Notes: generated by a model from the sequence alone, not told the origin. DNA of 32,513 nt from Atopobiaceae bacterium UBA5363 (GCA_002407925.1 DHPN01000011.1:12615-45127), one strand, 5' to 3'; shown: positions 25,449-32,513, counted from the stretch's first letter. Numbers and translations are program-made.

Positions 25449-26108
25449 ATGGATAGAGAGCAAGTTGTAGTACTTGCGGGCATTGCCCTGTGTGTGGCAG
25501 CTGCTGCTTACGTATCCGTCTCCACTCGTCAAATCGCCAGCAGAAGCCATAGGGCGGCAATGCTGTCCCCTTCTTCTTTCGGGGATGCTTGCAAGGAGCT
25601 TGCGCAGCGGTTTCTGACGCTGTCAGGGTTGCGAACGAGGTCTCAGACCATGCGCAGAAAATCCGACACGCTGCGCCAATTCCCCGAGATGCTAGATGTG
25701 CTCACACTTGGCTTGTCAGCAGGGCTTTCCTTTGACGCTTCACTTGAGCTTTACTGCAGGCGCAGCGAGACAGAGCTTGCGCGCCTCTTTTCCGCAGCGC
25801 AGCAATCGTGGCGCATGGGCATGCTTTCGCGCGACGAGGCCTTGCGTCGACTTGCCGGTGAGGTGGATATGCAGGCCTTGAGGCGCTTCTCTCAGGCAGT
25901 GTCTCAAGCACTTTACTTTGGCTCCCCCTTGGCGGTGGTTCTTGAGCGTCAAGCCCAGGCGATGCGCGATGAGCAGCGCTCTGAAATAGAGGAGCGCATT
26001 GAGAAGGTCCCAGTACGCATGCTGATACCTTTAGGGACCCTTATCGTTCCAGCGATGCTGCTTGCGATCTTGGGGCCGCTTCTTAGTTCGTCACTAGCTT
26101 TGGAATAG
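25449..26108 (+). CDS. tadC: TadC inner-membrane platform protein (T2SS GspF-like)
   Basis: TadC pairs with TadB in the Tad inner-membrane platform. It has an N-terminal helix (about 6-24), the GspF cytoplasmic segment starting FPEMLDVLTLGLSAGLSFDASLEL near residue 78, a QALYFGSPLAVVLERQA stretch near 155 and a C-terminal helix (about 190-215, MLIPLGTLIVPAMLLAILG). At 219 residues it is shorter than the 280-320 usual for TadC, mainly in the N-terminal region. It starts 1 base after tadB and ends 52 bases before the pilin gene. That small gap could carry an extra ribosome site but no promoter was seen. Confidence 0.92.
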   Translation: MDREQVVVLAGIALCVAAAAYVSVSTRQIASRSHRAAMLSPSSFGDACKELAQRFLTLSGLRTRSQTMRRKSDTLRQFPEMLDVLTLGLSAGLSFDASLELYCRRSETELARLFSAAQQSWRMGMLSRDEALRRLAGEVDMQALRRFSQAVSQALYFGSPLAVVLERQAQAMRDEQRSEIEERIEKVPVRMLIPLGTLIVPAMLLAILGPLLSSSLALE

Positions 26109-26160
26109 GGGATGAAGCTTGCGTTTGAGATGCCAAAGGCAACGGAAGAGGAGAAGGACC

Positions 26161-26370
26161 ATGAGCGAGAGAAGGATGGGGAAAGGTCAATGCGCGCGCT
26201 TGAAGGAACTTTTGCAGGGTGGCTTTTCTGATAACAAAGGGCAGGGGACAACGGAATATGCAATTTTGGTCGGCGTATTAGTGGTTATAGCGATACTCGC
26301 AATAGTTGCCTTCCGTGGAAGGGTGCAAGAACTTTGGGATGCCGTTTCTGAGGGCATCAACTCCCTATGA
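26161..26370 (+). CDS. flp: Flp-type major pilin candidate
   Basis: This short 69-residue protein is probably the Flp pilin, which is secreted and polymerised by the Tad motor. The start follows AGGAGAAGG at a good distance; the longer frame from 26119 uses TTG. The class III prepilin site is clear: Gly27, then Q-G-T-T-E-Y, with Glu32 at +5 and Tyr at +6 after cleavage. A hydrophobic helix (AILVGVLVVIAILAIVAF, residues 34-51) follows, then a 17-residue amphipathic tail (RGRVQELWDAVSEGINSL). The leader is Lys/Arg-rich (27 residues). No prepilin peptidase gene lies in the window. Its stop overlaps the next gene (ATGA). Confidence 0.9.
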   Translation: MSERRMGKGQCARLKELLQGGFSDNKGQGTTEYAILVGVLVVIAILAIVAFRGRVQELWDAVSEGINSL

Positions 26371-26900
26371 AAAAGAGAAAACTGCATGCCAAGGCGCTCA
26401 TGAGCATATTGGCAGCTTGCGCTATTGGGATCATTGCCTGCACATGGGCATCTCTTCAAGGAGCTCAAAAGGTCTTTTTGCCATATACGCAAGGGTCGCT
26501 GCAGCAGAAGGAGGAAGAAAGGGCATCAGATGAAGAGCCAGACGACAGCGTTGATGACTTCCCAGATCAAAGTCGTTCAGCACCTCAGGGAGAAGGTGCC
26601 GGCCATAAAGCCGGAGCCCTTTCGGAGGACAAGATCACAAAAAAGACCGTCAGAGTTGGAGTTGCTGCTGAGGCAGCCGAGGTTCTCTTTTCGTATAAGC
26701 GAGAAGGGAGCTGTGTTCTCGTTCGATCCGGATACCTCGATTTTGTTGGCGAGGTATGGTCCTGCATCGTGCAGGGAGACGGCTGGGTCGACCTCTGCGT
26801 CATCAGAGGGATCGAAGACGGGGCTGCCAGTGAAATGACACAGGTACGCATGGACGTGTCGCTGTGGCAAAAGGATGCAGAAAGGTCGTTGGGAGGTTAG
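26367..26900 (+). CDS. Unknown membrane-anchored protein in the Tad operon
   Basis: I do not recognise this 177-residue protein. It begins KKRK, followed by one hydrophobic stretch (about 11-30, LMSILAACAIGIIACTW), either an anchor or a signal. L-A-A-C at 15-18 resembles a lipobox, but the hydrophobic core before Cys18 is short. Residues 46-80 are strongly acidic and Gln/Asp/Glu-rich, probably disordered. Residues 92-172 look like a small folded beta-rich domain (VRVGVAAEAAEVLFSYKREG, DGWVDLCVIRG). The start overlaps the flp stop (ATGA), so expression is coupled to the pilin. Another Flp-like gene follows after 5 bases. A minor pilus component, anchor or assembly factor is possible from location only. 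Confidence 0.75.
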   Translation: MKKRKLHAKALMSILAACAIGIIACTWASLQGAQKVFLPYTQGSLQQKEEERASDEEPDDSVDDFPDQSRSAPQGEGAGHKAGALSEDKITKKTVRVGVAAEAAEVLFSYKREGSCVLVRSGYLDFVGEVWSCIVQGDGWVDLCVIRGIEDGAASEMTQVRMDVSLWQKDAERSLGG

Positions 26901-26905
26901 GGGCG

Positions 26906-27133
26906 ATGCGTCATGTTTTTTATCTTACGCAGGATAAGAGAACGAAAAGTGGGCAGTCGACGCTGGAATACGCTCTTGTCCTTCTTGCGTTCCTCGCGAC
27001 CGTTGCAACGTTGGGCTTGCTTTGGCATGCAGGCAAAGACGGGGGGCTGCTCCGACTCGCCCTCAAGGCGGCGTCGCATCTTTTTGACGCTGAAAGCGGA
27101 GATCTGCATCTTCAAGACATTCTTCTTTTCTGA
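26906..27133 (+). CDS. Second Flp-like pilin/pseudopilin
   Basis: This 75-residue protein carries a class III prepilin signal: Gly16, then Q-S-T-L-E-Y with Glu21 at +5 and Tyr22 at +6, and a helix ALVLLAFLATVATLGLLW (23-40). The leader is short (16 residues) with three basic residues near the cleavage point, and the mature part would be about 59 residues. Its C-terminal tail (about 41-75) differs from Flp and is less amphipathic. The start follows TAGGGG; a GTG at 26864 would put it inside the previous gene. Its last 50 bases overlap the next reading frame. It may be a minor pilin or a second structural pilin. Confidence 0.82.
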   Translation: MRHVFYLTQDKRTKSGQSTLEYALVLLAFLATVATLGLLWHAGKDGGLLRLALKAASHLFDAESGDLHLQDILLF

Positions 27134-27605
27134 GGTAGGGCGAGAATGTGGCCAAGCAACCGTGGAGGCAGCGGTTTTGCTGCCCTGCGTCTTCCTTGTT
27201 CTTGCCCTGCTCCTCCAGCCTTCTTGTCTTCTGTATACGCACATGATGATGAGGGCTGCAGCCGCTGAAGTCTCACGGGCCGTCCTCACGACTCGAAATG
27301 GGGAGGACTTGAGCGCCTGCAAGGGATACGCATTGCGTAGGCTCGCCTCAGTTCCGAACATCCCTCTTTTCCATGTGGGGGGCAACAGCGATTGGCACAT
27401 AGAGGTGAGCAGGGAAGACGATGGTCGAAGCGTCGCTGTGGCAATTTCGGGCCATGCTCGCTTGTTGCCGTTGTCATCGGCGCTTGCGTTGACGGTAATG
27501 GAGCAAGATGACATTGGAATCATATTGAGAGCTGAGGTGGACCAGCAGCTGAGGCCCGCATGGTTGGAGGGCAACTATGAAAGCTGGATTGAGATTTGGA
27601 AGTGA
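27084..27605 (+). CDS. TadE-like pseudopilin, first copy
   Basis: TadE-type proteins are pseudopilins that help start or cap Flp pili. With the proposed TTG start (AAGGCGG lies 12 bases upstream) the protein has 173 residues and a 23-residue leader ending in Gly23. The mature end reads Q-A-T-V-E-A, with Glu28 at +5, followed by a helix (AAVLLPCVFLVLALLLQP, 29-46) and a TadE-like region MMMRAAAAEVSRAVLTTR (about 53-70). The longer in-frame ATG at 26913 would start inside the preceding gene and give an Arg-rich leader that is just the other frame of that gene. The exact start therefore remains open. It overlaps the next gene by 29 bases. Confidence 0.78.
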   Translation: MTLKAEICIFKTFFFSEVGRECGQATVEAAVLLPCVFLVLALLLQPSCLLYTHMMMRAAAAEVSRAVLTTRNGEDLSACKGYALRRLASVPNIPLFHVGGNSDWHIEVSREDDGRSVAVAISGHARLLPLSSALALTVMEQDDIGIILRAEVDQQLRPAWLEGNYESWIEIWK

Positions 27606-29649
27606 GGGACTGCGCTCTGCTGGCAAGCGTCCTCCTGTCTTGCTTGCCGCCTTCTTGAGGGATGATGGAGGGTACACGACGGTGGCGGTTGCCGTGGCAC
27701 TGTTGGTGAGCTTCACACTCGTCTTCAGTGCAGCCTCCTCCGAGTGGGCTTTGGCACGCGCCGCTGAGGTGCAGTACGTAGCTGACGCGGCGGCGATGGC
27801 CGGAGACAACTGCGTTGCGGGATTTTCCACCATAGTGCAGGTCGTTGATGCCTGCGTGCTATCGATGGGGCTGGCAGGCAGCGTCGCGCTGGGCGCAGGC
27901 CTGGTGCTTTCTACAGTCCCTTTGATGGCCCCTGTCGCAAAGGCCGTGATCCAAGCGGGCAATGGAATGCTCGACATGCGGCGTAGTTTTTCTACCTCTG
28001 CAGCGGGCGGTCTGCGTCATTTGGAGTCCGCCCTCCCTGCCCTTGTCGCAGCAAGTTCTGCTTCGTGTATTTCGGCTAACAGTCAAGGCGGGATCGAGTA
28101 TGTCGGCTGTGCCGTTCCGTTTCCGCTCGCCTCTGAGACGGACTACTCATTCCTGCAAGATGAGCTTTCTGGTGAGGAGATGACCAAACAGGCAGAGAAG
28201 CTGCAGGAAGTTTCTGCAAGAAAGGCTGCCGCTCATGATCGGGCGGATAAGTCCAAGGAGCGTGCGTGGAAGGCTGACAACATAGACGATCCCGCCTGTA
28301 TGCGCACACGGGCCGCATCGCTTGCTGGACTTGCGGGCGCACTCAACCCCTTTTATACGAGTGCTGCGTCATGGCGATTCGACTATGCAAGGCTGCGCGC
28401 GAAGAACTACTACGTGACACGCTTGAGAAATGAGACACCGCAGACAGAGAAAATAGAGGAGGCCGTCCGCTCGGCTGCGCGCGAGCGTTTCTATCGCTAT
28501 GCGGCCCGTGTGATCGGCCAGGCCGTCTGTCAGGAAGACGGTGCCACGGCCATGGTCGACTTGCCCGAGCTGCCTCACACGACTGAGATGGTCAGAGCAA
28601 GCGAGCTCTATGTTGAACGCGTGTGGCCTTGTACGCTTGAGAGCGAAGGACCCACGCTGCACGGCAGCTCAGCCTGCCCGGCTGCGCAGGGTGCTGCGCT
28701 CGGGCTTTCCTGTCTCGCAGACATAGATAGCGGCCAGCTTCGACGCTGTCCGGTCTGTCAGATGGATGCTGCAGCGATGGGAAACGTTGCAGATGCCTCC
28801 ACCAACATCAGCAATGGCTTCGAGCACTATTGGCGCATTGTCGTCGAGGAATCGCGAGTCTACCAACAGGCAATGCAAGAGGTGCAACAAGATGAGGACA
28901 AGCTGAAGAAGTTAGGCCATGAGGGTAGTGATACGTTTGAAAGGGCGATTGAGCTGCTCCGTGCCATTCGGCCCCAATTCAAGCCTGCAGGGTCTTATGG
29001 CTGTGTGGCGGTGGTGAAAAGGGCACACAGCGCAATTACACCGCAAGAGCTTTCAACAGGCTTTTCTTCTGCGGGCAAGCTGCCTGCTGGCATGGCCATC
29101 TCTGCGGCGACGCTTGCGCCTGAAGCCACAAGCGACGGCAGTAACGTCTTGTCGCAGGTCTTCTCCGGGCTTGTCTCCTCTATGGACTTCGGTCCTGTTG
29201 AAGTGGCAAACCAAGTGAGTAGCCTTTGGGGCGATTTGCTCGTCGATTATGGCTCTGCGTATGCTGATGTAAACGCAGACGCAGAGAGCTTCCTTGATGG
29301 TGTCGGGAGCCTTTTTGGCGAGAAGGTCGCCTCTTGGCTGCGGTCCCGCATGGTGGCCGTAGTCAAGGCGGCCGGCTTCGAGCCGGCTGATATGCGGGCT
29401 CGGAAGCCCGTGCTCGTTCATACGCAGCAAGTGCTTGATGAGGCTGGAGGGGGCAGACAGGCGCTCTCCGTTGCGCGCGAGCTTCTCAGCTCACTTCCAG
29501 CTGGAGGAGATGAGGCTGCTCGCATGCTTGCCGACAAGCTTTCAGGACTGCTTGGCAGCCCCTCGGTCACGGTCGCCGAGATAGAGCTGCCGAGTGGCAA
29601 AACAATACCGCTAACCGTAGACATTTCGAAATTTTGGAAGAAGAGATGA
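27577..29649 (+). CDS. TadG-like large pilus-assembly protein
   Basis: This 690-residue protein has an N-terminal basic leader, one helix (about 33-55, YTTVAVAVALLVSFTLVF) and the Tad-like segment AEVQYVADAAAMAG (63-76), characteristic of TadG-type proteins. A second hydrophobic stretch covers about 95-125. Unlike the pilins it has Val, not Glu, at +5 after Gly32, so it is probably not processed by the prepilin peptidase. The rest is predicted to be extracytoplasmic: a charged possible coiled coil (about 195-235), a Cys-containing region with CPVC near 390, and an alpha-rich C-terminal third. It lacks the von Willebrand-type domain of many TadG proteins, as far as I can see. The start overlaps the TadE-like gene by 29 bases. 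Confidence 0.78.
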   Translation: MKAGLRFGSEGLRSAGKRPPVLLAAFLRDDGGYTTVAVAVALLVSFTLVFSAASSEWALARAAEVQYVADAAAMAGDNCVAGFSTIVQVVDACVLSMGLAGSVALGAGLVLSTVPLMAPVAKAVIQAGNGMLDMRRSFSTSAAGGLRHLESALPALVAASSASCISANSQGGIEYVGCAVPFPLASETDYSFLQDELSGEEMTKQAEKLQEVSARKAAAHDRADKSKERAWKADNIDDPACMRTRAASLAGLAGALNPFYTSAASWRFDYARLRAKNYYVTRLRNETPQTEKIEEAVRSAARERFYRYAARVIGQAVCQEDGATAMVDLPELPHTTEMVRASELYVERVWPCTLESEGPTLHGSSACPAAQGAALGLSCLADIDSGQLRRCPVCQMDAAAMGNVADASTNISNGFEHYWRIVVEESRVYQQAMQEVQQDEDKLKKLGHEGSDTFERAIELLRAIRPQFKPAGSYGCVAVVKRAHSAITPQELSTGFSSAGKLPAGMAISAATLAPEATSDGSNVLSQVFSGLVSSMDFGPVEVANQVSSLWGDLLVDYGSAYADVNADAESFLDGVGSLFGEKVASWLRSRMVAVVKAAGFEPADMRARKPVLVHTQQVLDEAGGGRQALSVARELLSSLPAGGDEAARMLADKLSGLLGSPSVTVAEIELPSGKTIPLTVDISKFWKKR

Positions 29650-30113
29650 GCCCGCGGCGCGCATGCAGCGGCCAAATGGCCGTGGAACTTGCAGTCCTGC
29701 TGCCTGTCGTGATCGTCGTAGCTCTCATCGACTACAACCTGATGCGGTTCGTCGGTGCCTGTGCTGCTTTTGACCATGTAGCCTTCGAGCAAATAGTGGC
29801 CCAAGGGGTTTCGCCCAAAGGGGATGCCAGAGAGCCTGCAGTGGACGAGATCAGAGTGCAGATCGAGCAGGCGCTGCAGATGAAGTCATGCGAGGTGGAA
29901 GTTACAGCCGAGAGGATGGTGGCGAGCCCTGGGCGATCCGAAGGCCTAACGTTTCCAATATCACCGCTTCTGACACGTTTCACCTGCACGCTTTCCTATC
30001 ATCCTTGGCCAAGCTCGTTTGTGGTCGCCGGCGTGAGCTTCAGAGCGCCGTTTGCCCTTGTGCATAGCCGCGCGCTTGTAGTCGATCGCTACCGTGGGGG
30101 AGTTGTGGTGTGA
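29646..30113 (+). CDS. TadE-like pseudopilin, second copy
   Basis: This 155-residue pseudopilin begins MSPRRACSG, with Gly9 before Q-M-A-V-E-L (Glu14 at +5), then a helix (LAVLLPVVIVVALIDYNLM, 15-33). The mature part of about 146 residues has two or three beta-type segments and one Cys (MKSCEVEVTA). The leader is very short (9 residues) but basic. The ATG overlaps the TGA of the TadG-like gene (ATGA) and follows GGAAGAAG; a TTG at 29634 is the alternative. The stop touches the next ATG without a gap. It differs clearly from the first TadE-like copy outside the signal, so it is not a recent duplicate. Confidence 0.85.
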   Translation: MSPRRACSGQMAVELAVLLPVVIVVALIDYNLMRFVGACAAFDHVAFEQIVAQGVSPKGDAREPAVDEIRVQIEQALQMKSCEVEVTAERMVASPGRSEGLTFPISPLLTRFTCTLSYHPWPSSFVVAGVSFRAPFALVHSRALVVDRYRGGVVV

Positions 30114-30524
30114 ATGTGGGTTCGATTGAGAACTGACGGCGCATGCGACGGCATGCCTGTTCAGGTGCTTACCGGCAGGCTTGAGCGGCTCAAGGGGCTT
30201 CTGGGAACCAGGCCAGACGCTTGCCCGGTGCTACTCACTTGCTGCAACTCCGTGCATACCTTTGGCATGCACTACGCCTTGGATCTTGCCTTTGTCGATG
30301 AAAGAGGCTGCGTGAGAAAGTCTCTCAGGCAGGTTGGGCCCAAACGCCTCCGCTCGGCGCGGCATGCAGTCTACGTGATCGAGCGCCCCTGCAAGGCAGG
30401 TGAATGGCTCACTTGCGGCCAGAAAGTTGAGTTGGAGACACAGCAGCGCTTTGAAGCACTTCAGTTGCGTTCGATTGTCAAAGTTAAATTTCAGAGAAAG
30501 GAAGGCAAGCCATGCGTGCGATGA
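30114..30524 (+). CDS. DUF192 family protein
   Basis: This small 136-residue protein matches DUF192 (PF02643): G-R-L-E-R-L-K-G-L-L-G at 21-31, C-N-S-V-H-T-F-G-M-H-Y at 44-54, then A-L-D-L-A-F-V-D-E-R-G. The H-T-F-G-M segment is the family signature. The family is widespread but without an agreed function. It is often exported in other bacteria; here no signal peptide is seen, so it is probably cytoplasmic. The ATG begins directly after the TGA of the TadE-like gene, with no gap, so it is part of the Tad operon. It overlaps the FHA gene by 13 bases. A role in pilus biogenesis is inferred from position only. Confidence 0.88.
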   Translation: MWVRLRTDGACDGMPVQVLTGRLERLKGLLGTRPDACPVLLTCCNSVHTFGMHYALDLAFVDERGCVRKSLRQVGPKRLRSARHAVYVIERPCKAGEWLTCGQKVELETQQRFEALQLRSIVKVKFQRKEGKPCVR

Positions 30525-31183
30525 TTTTACAAGATGAGCAGGCAGACCGGTGGGGCACTGAAGGCTTGGCGCGTGAGTATGGTACAAAAACCTGTCCGCG
30601 TTGCGGGCAGATGCTCTTTGCCGACATGAGCGTCTGCTACGGTTGCCTCTATGACTTCAGGCGCAGTGAGGCTGGTTATGAGGCACAAGATGAGGAAGCA
30701 TCGGAGCTTCCTCATCTTGAGGAGACGCACGTGCCTCAAATCTCATCTGTTGCCGTGGAGTGTGCCGGGCTGCGCGCTGAAGATGAACGAGCTGGGCAGC
30801 AGGCCGAAGACGCTGGGGATACGACGCCACTGCCAAAGAAGACATGCGTCAGGGCAGCAGTTCAAGACTCAGATGAGCATGTCAGTCTGTGGATACGGAC
30901 GGGAGACGTGGATGTGCGCGTTGCTGTCCCTCCCGTCGGCCTCTCGATCGGTCGCGGCCCTGCAAATGATGTCGTGCTCCACTCACAGGCGGTTTCTCAT
31001 GAGCACCTTCTGGTTATGCCTCAAAATGGGGGCATTGAGGTATCCGATCTTGGCGCGACAAATCCCGCCTCGTTTCATGGTCGCCCCATTGACGGCCAGG
31101 TAGAGGTACCATTCGGCGAAGCCATTGATCTTTGTGGCACCTATATTGTACCCCAGCAGTCACTTCGCGAAGATATGTCGTGA
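30512..31183 (+). CDS. Zinc-ribbon and FHA-domain protein
   Basis: This 223-residue protein has an N-terminal zinc ribbon (Cys28, Cys31, Cys42, Cys45; CPRCG and CYGC), an acidic linker (about 55-110) and a C-terminal FHA domain (about 125-215). FHA domains bind phosphothreonine. Here the Arg148 of IGRG and S-x-x-H (Ser162, His165) are kept, as is Asn184 in LGATN. The usual S-R-x-H Arg is His and the usual Gly after Asn is Pro. An internal D-T-T-P-L (103-107) resembles sites phosphorylated by Ser/Thr kinases in actinobacterial FHA proteins. The start overlaps DUF192 and follows GGAAGG. It closes the operon and could link pilus expression to kinase signalling. Confidence 0.85.
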   Translation: MRAMILQDEQADRWGTEGLAREYGTKTCPRCGQMLFADMSVCYGCLYDFRRSEAGYEAQDEEASELPHLEETHVPQISSVAVECAGLRAEDERAGQQAEDAGDTTPLPKKTCVRAAVQDSDEHVSLWIRTGDVDVRVAVPPVGLSIGRGPANDVVLHSQAVSHEHLLVMPQNGGIEVSDLGATNPASFHGRPIDGQVEVPFGEAIDLCGTYIVPQQSLREDMS

Positions 31184-31355
31184 CGATTAGGTGCAGGCGC
31201 CCCTCTCAAGTGCCTTTGGCTGCAGGTTTCGTAACTCGTGGTTTGGGGCCATAGCGTGCAGTGATGAGGTGGATTTGAGTGGCCGTATCTATCGCGCCGT
31301 TCCTAGCTGCTAGACTATTGTGCATGACAGGCAACATGGAACGCCAGGAGGTCTT

Positions 31356-32513
31356 ATGCCACGTACGATCCACAGCAGCCGTCGCCTGCTTGTTGCTTTT
31401 GCCCTTGTCTTTGCGATGCTGGTGACTTTTCCTCTCACTGCGCTTGCGAGAAGCTATGACATCGGGCAAGTGAACATCCAAGCTACCGTTGAAGCTGACG
31501 GCACAGTCTCTGTCTTCGAGACGCGCACGTTTGACTTCGATGGCGACTACCATGGCGTGTATTGGAACTTGCCTAAGGGAGACTTCAACGGCAGGGAGAT
31601 TGAGCCGACGAACATAGCGGTCGGCATTGCCCCTGATGCCGACGGAGGCTCGGATCAAGTAGGCCTACAAAGTTTCACGTCAGCGAGCACAGGGCAGGAC
31701 GGGACCTACATGCTTAGCGACTACGGTGACTACGATCAGGTCAAGCTCTACTCCGCGCACAGCGATGAGAGCGTGACGTTTTATGTGTCCTATGATCTGC
31801 CTCAGCTTGCGACTCGCTGGGCGGACACATCAGAGCTCTACTGGAAATACGTCTCCGACGGCTGGGATGTGGACTCGAACAACGTGACATGCATCCTCAA
31901 CCTGCCGGTGCCCTCTGGGGAGCAAATCAGCGCAGGCGACAACGTGCGGGCATGGGGTCACGGCCCGCTTGACGGCACGGTGAGCTTTGATGCCGATGCG
32001 GGGCAGGTGATTTTCACGAGCCCCACAGTCAGCTCGAGCGAGTACGCCGAGCTGCGCGTCTGCTTTCCGGCCTCATGGCTCTCTGCGGCAACCTCGGTGA
32101 ACACCGAAGATGCCGATCGCCTCGAAGAGGTGGTCGACGAGGAGCAACGTCTATCTGACGAGGCAAACGCGCAGCGCCTTCGGGCGCGCTTGATGTTAGG
32201 GGGTGGCCTTTTGGCAGCTGCTGTGCTGGCGGCGGCCACTCTTGCTGTGACGCTGGGGCACCTGCGGCGCTATCGTCGTCAACATGCTGCAGCTTTTGAT
32301 GACGAGTACTTCCGCGATGTGCCCTCGGCTGACCATCCGGCCATCATCGGTTCCCTGGTGCATGGCAAGGCGGGCTCAGAAGAGCTGACTGGGGCTCTGA
32401 TGCGTCTGACCGACGAGAAAATGGCAAAGCTAGAGCCGGTGACGCTGAGCTCTGGGGCGCTGATACACAGAAGAGCCAAGAAGGACTGGCGCCTGACGCT
32501 GCTCAGACAAGAT
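31356..32513 (+). CDS. DUF2207 membrane protein (C-terminus outside window)
   Basis: The frame is open from ATG 31356, with AGGAGG at 31346-31351, to the window edge, giving 386 visible residues. Residues 1-31 form a signal peptide (basic start, hydrophobic core, ALA before Arg-Ser). The next part is an extracytoplasmic domain (about 32-235): V-E-A-D-G-T-V-S-V-F-E and Y-H-G-V-Y-W-N-L-P are typical of DUF2207 proteins such as YciQ. A membrane helix lies at about 279-302 (GGGLLAAAVLAAATLAVTLG), followed by a basic cytoplasmic start (LRRYRRQ) and a region that includes a winged-helix-like stretch. The family is of unknown function. It lies 172 bases after the Tad operon, so it probably has its own promoter. 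Confidence 0.9.
   Translation, partial: MPRTIHSSRRLLVAFALVFAMLVTFPLTALARSYDIGQVNIQATVEADGTVSVFETRTFDFDGDYHGVYWNLPKGDFNGREIEPTNIAVGIAPDADGGSDQVGLQSFTSASTGQDGTYMLSDYGDYDQVKLYSAHSDESVTFYVSYDLPQLATRWADTSELYWKYVSDGWDVDSNNVTCILNLPVPSGEQISAGDNVRAWGHGPLDGTVSFDADAGQVIFTSPTVSSSEYAELRVCFPASWLSAATSVNTEDADRLEEVVDEEQRLSDEANAQRLRARLMLGGGLLAAAVLAAATLAVTLGHLRRYRRQHAAAFDDEYFRDVPSADHPAIIGSLVHGKAGSEELTGALMRLTDEKMAKLEPVTLSSGALIHRRAKKDWRLTLLRQD

Noticed and set aside
26425..26838. Overlapping 137-codon frame inside the unknown Tad-operon gene
   Set aside because: It has no ribosome site, no membrane segment and a very basic low-complexity composition. The other frame has a basic start, anchor and ATGA coupling to the pilin.
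26913..27083. Long N-terminal extension of the first TadE-like gene from ATG 26913
   Set aside because: It would cover nearly the whole Flp-like gene in another frame and give an Arg-rich leader of about 80 residues before the prepilin signal, far too long for this protein class.
1..32513. CRISPR arrays, tRNA or rRNA genes, insertion sequences, prophage genes
   Set aside because: No regularly spaced repeats, no cloverleaf-like intergenic stretch and no transposase or integrase motif was seen in either strand.

Overview
The window looks like chromosomal DNA from a Gram-positive (monoderm) actinobacterium. The best guess is Coriobacteriia, of the Atopobium/Olsenella kind. This is inferred from moderately high GC, strong AGGAGG-type ribosome sites, a T-box leader on pheST, and a Tad pilus locus with no outer-membrane secretin. 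No tRNA, rRNA, insertion sequence, prophage or CRISPR array was seen.

Layout. (1) 1-4270: an amino-sugar block, nagA (3' end) and nagB, facing a class II ketose-bisphosphate aldolase across a strong hairpin; a DeoR/AgaR-type repressor and a HAD sugar phosphatase diverge from the aldolase. (2) 4270-7370: a membrane-anchored M20 metallopeptidase and an MFS carrier. (3) 7398-11969: a Phe-specific T-box leader, pheS, pheT and a small zinc phospholipase C-like protein. (4) 12012-16996: a GntR/UTRA regulator with a cytoplasmic GH13 alpha-glucosidase, a D-lactate-type dehydrogenase and pyruvate kinase, ending in a good terminator. (5) 17044-21004: a structured leader RNA whose apical hairpin is perfectly complementary to the ribosome binding site, then a Ca2+-type P-type ATPase and rsgA. 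(6) 21203-31183: a tightly packed Tad/Flp pilus operon: cpaB, cpaE/tadZ, tadA, tadB, tadC, flp, an unknown anchored protein, a second Flp-like pilin, tadE-like, a 690-residue TadG-like protein, a second tadE-like, DUF192 and a zinc-ribbon/FHA protein. (7) 31356-end: a DUF2207 membrane protein cut by the window edge.

How it fits together. Blocks 1 and 4 feed amino sugars and maltodextrin-like glucans into glycolysis and fermentation (aldolase, pyruvate kinase, D-lactate-type dehydrogenase). Block 6 encodes an export ATPase, its localiser, an inner-membrane platform and four proteins with a class III prepilin signal (G before Q, Glu at +5). No prepilin peptidase is present, so it must lie elsewhere.

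The most interesting unexplained items are the leader RNA of the Ca2+-ATPase gene, the unassigned genes inside the Tad operon, and the DUF192/FHA tail of that operon.
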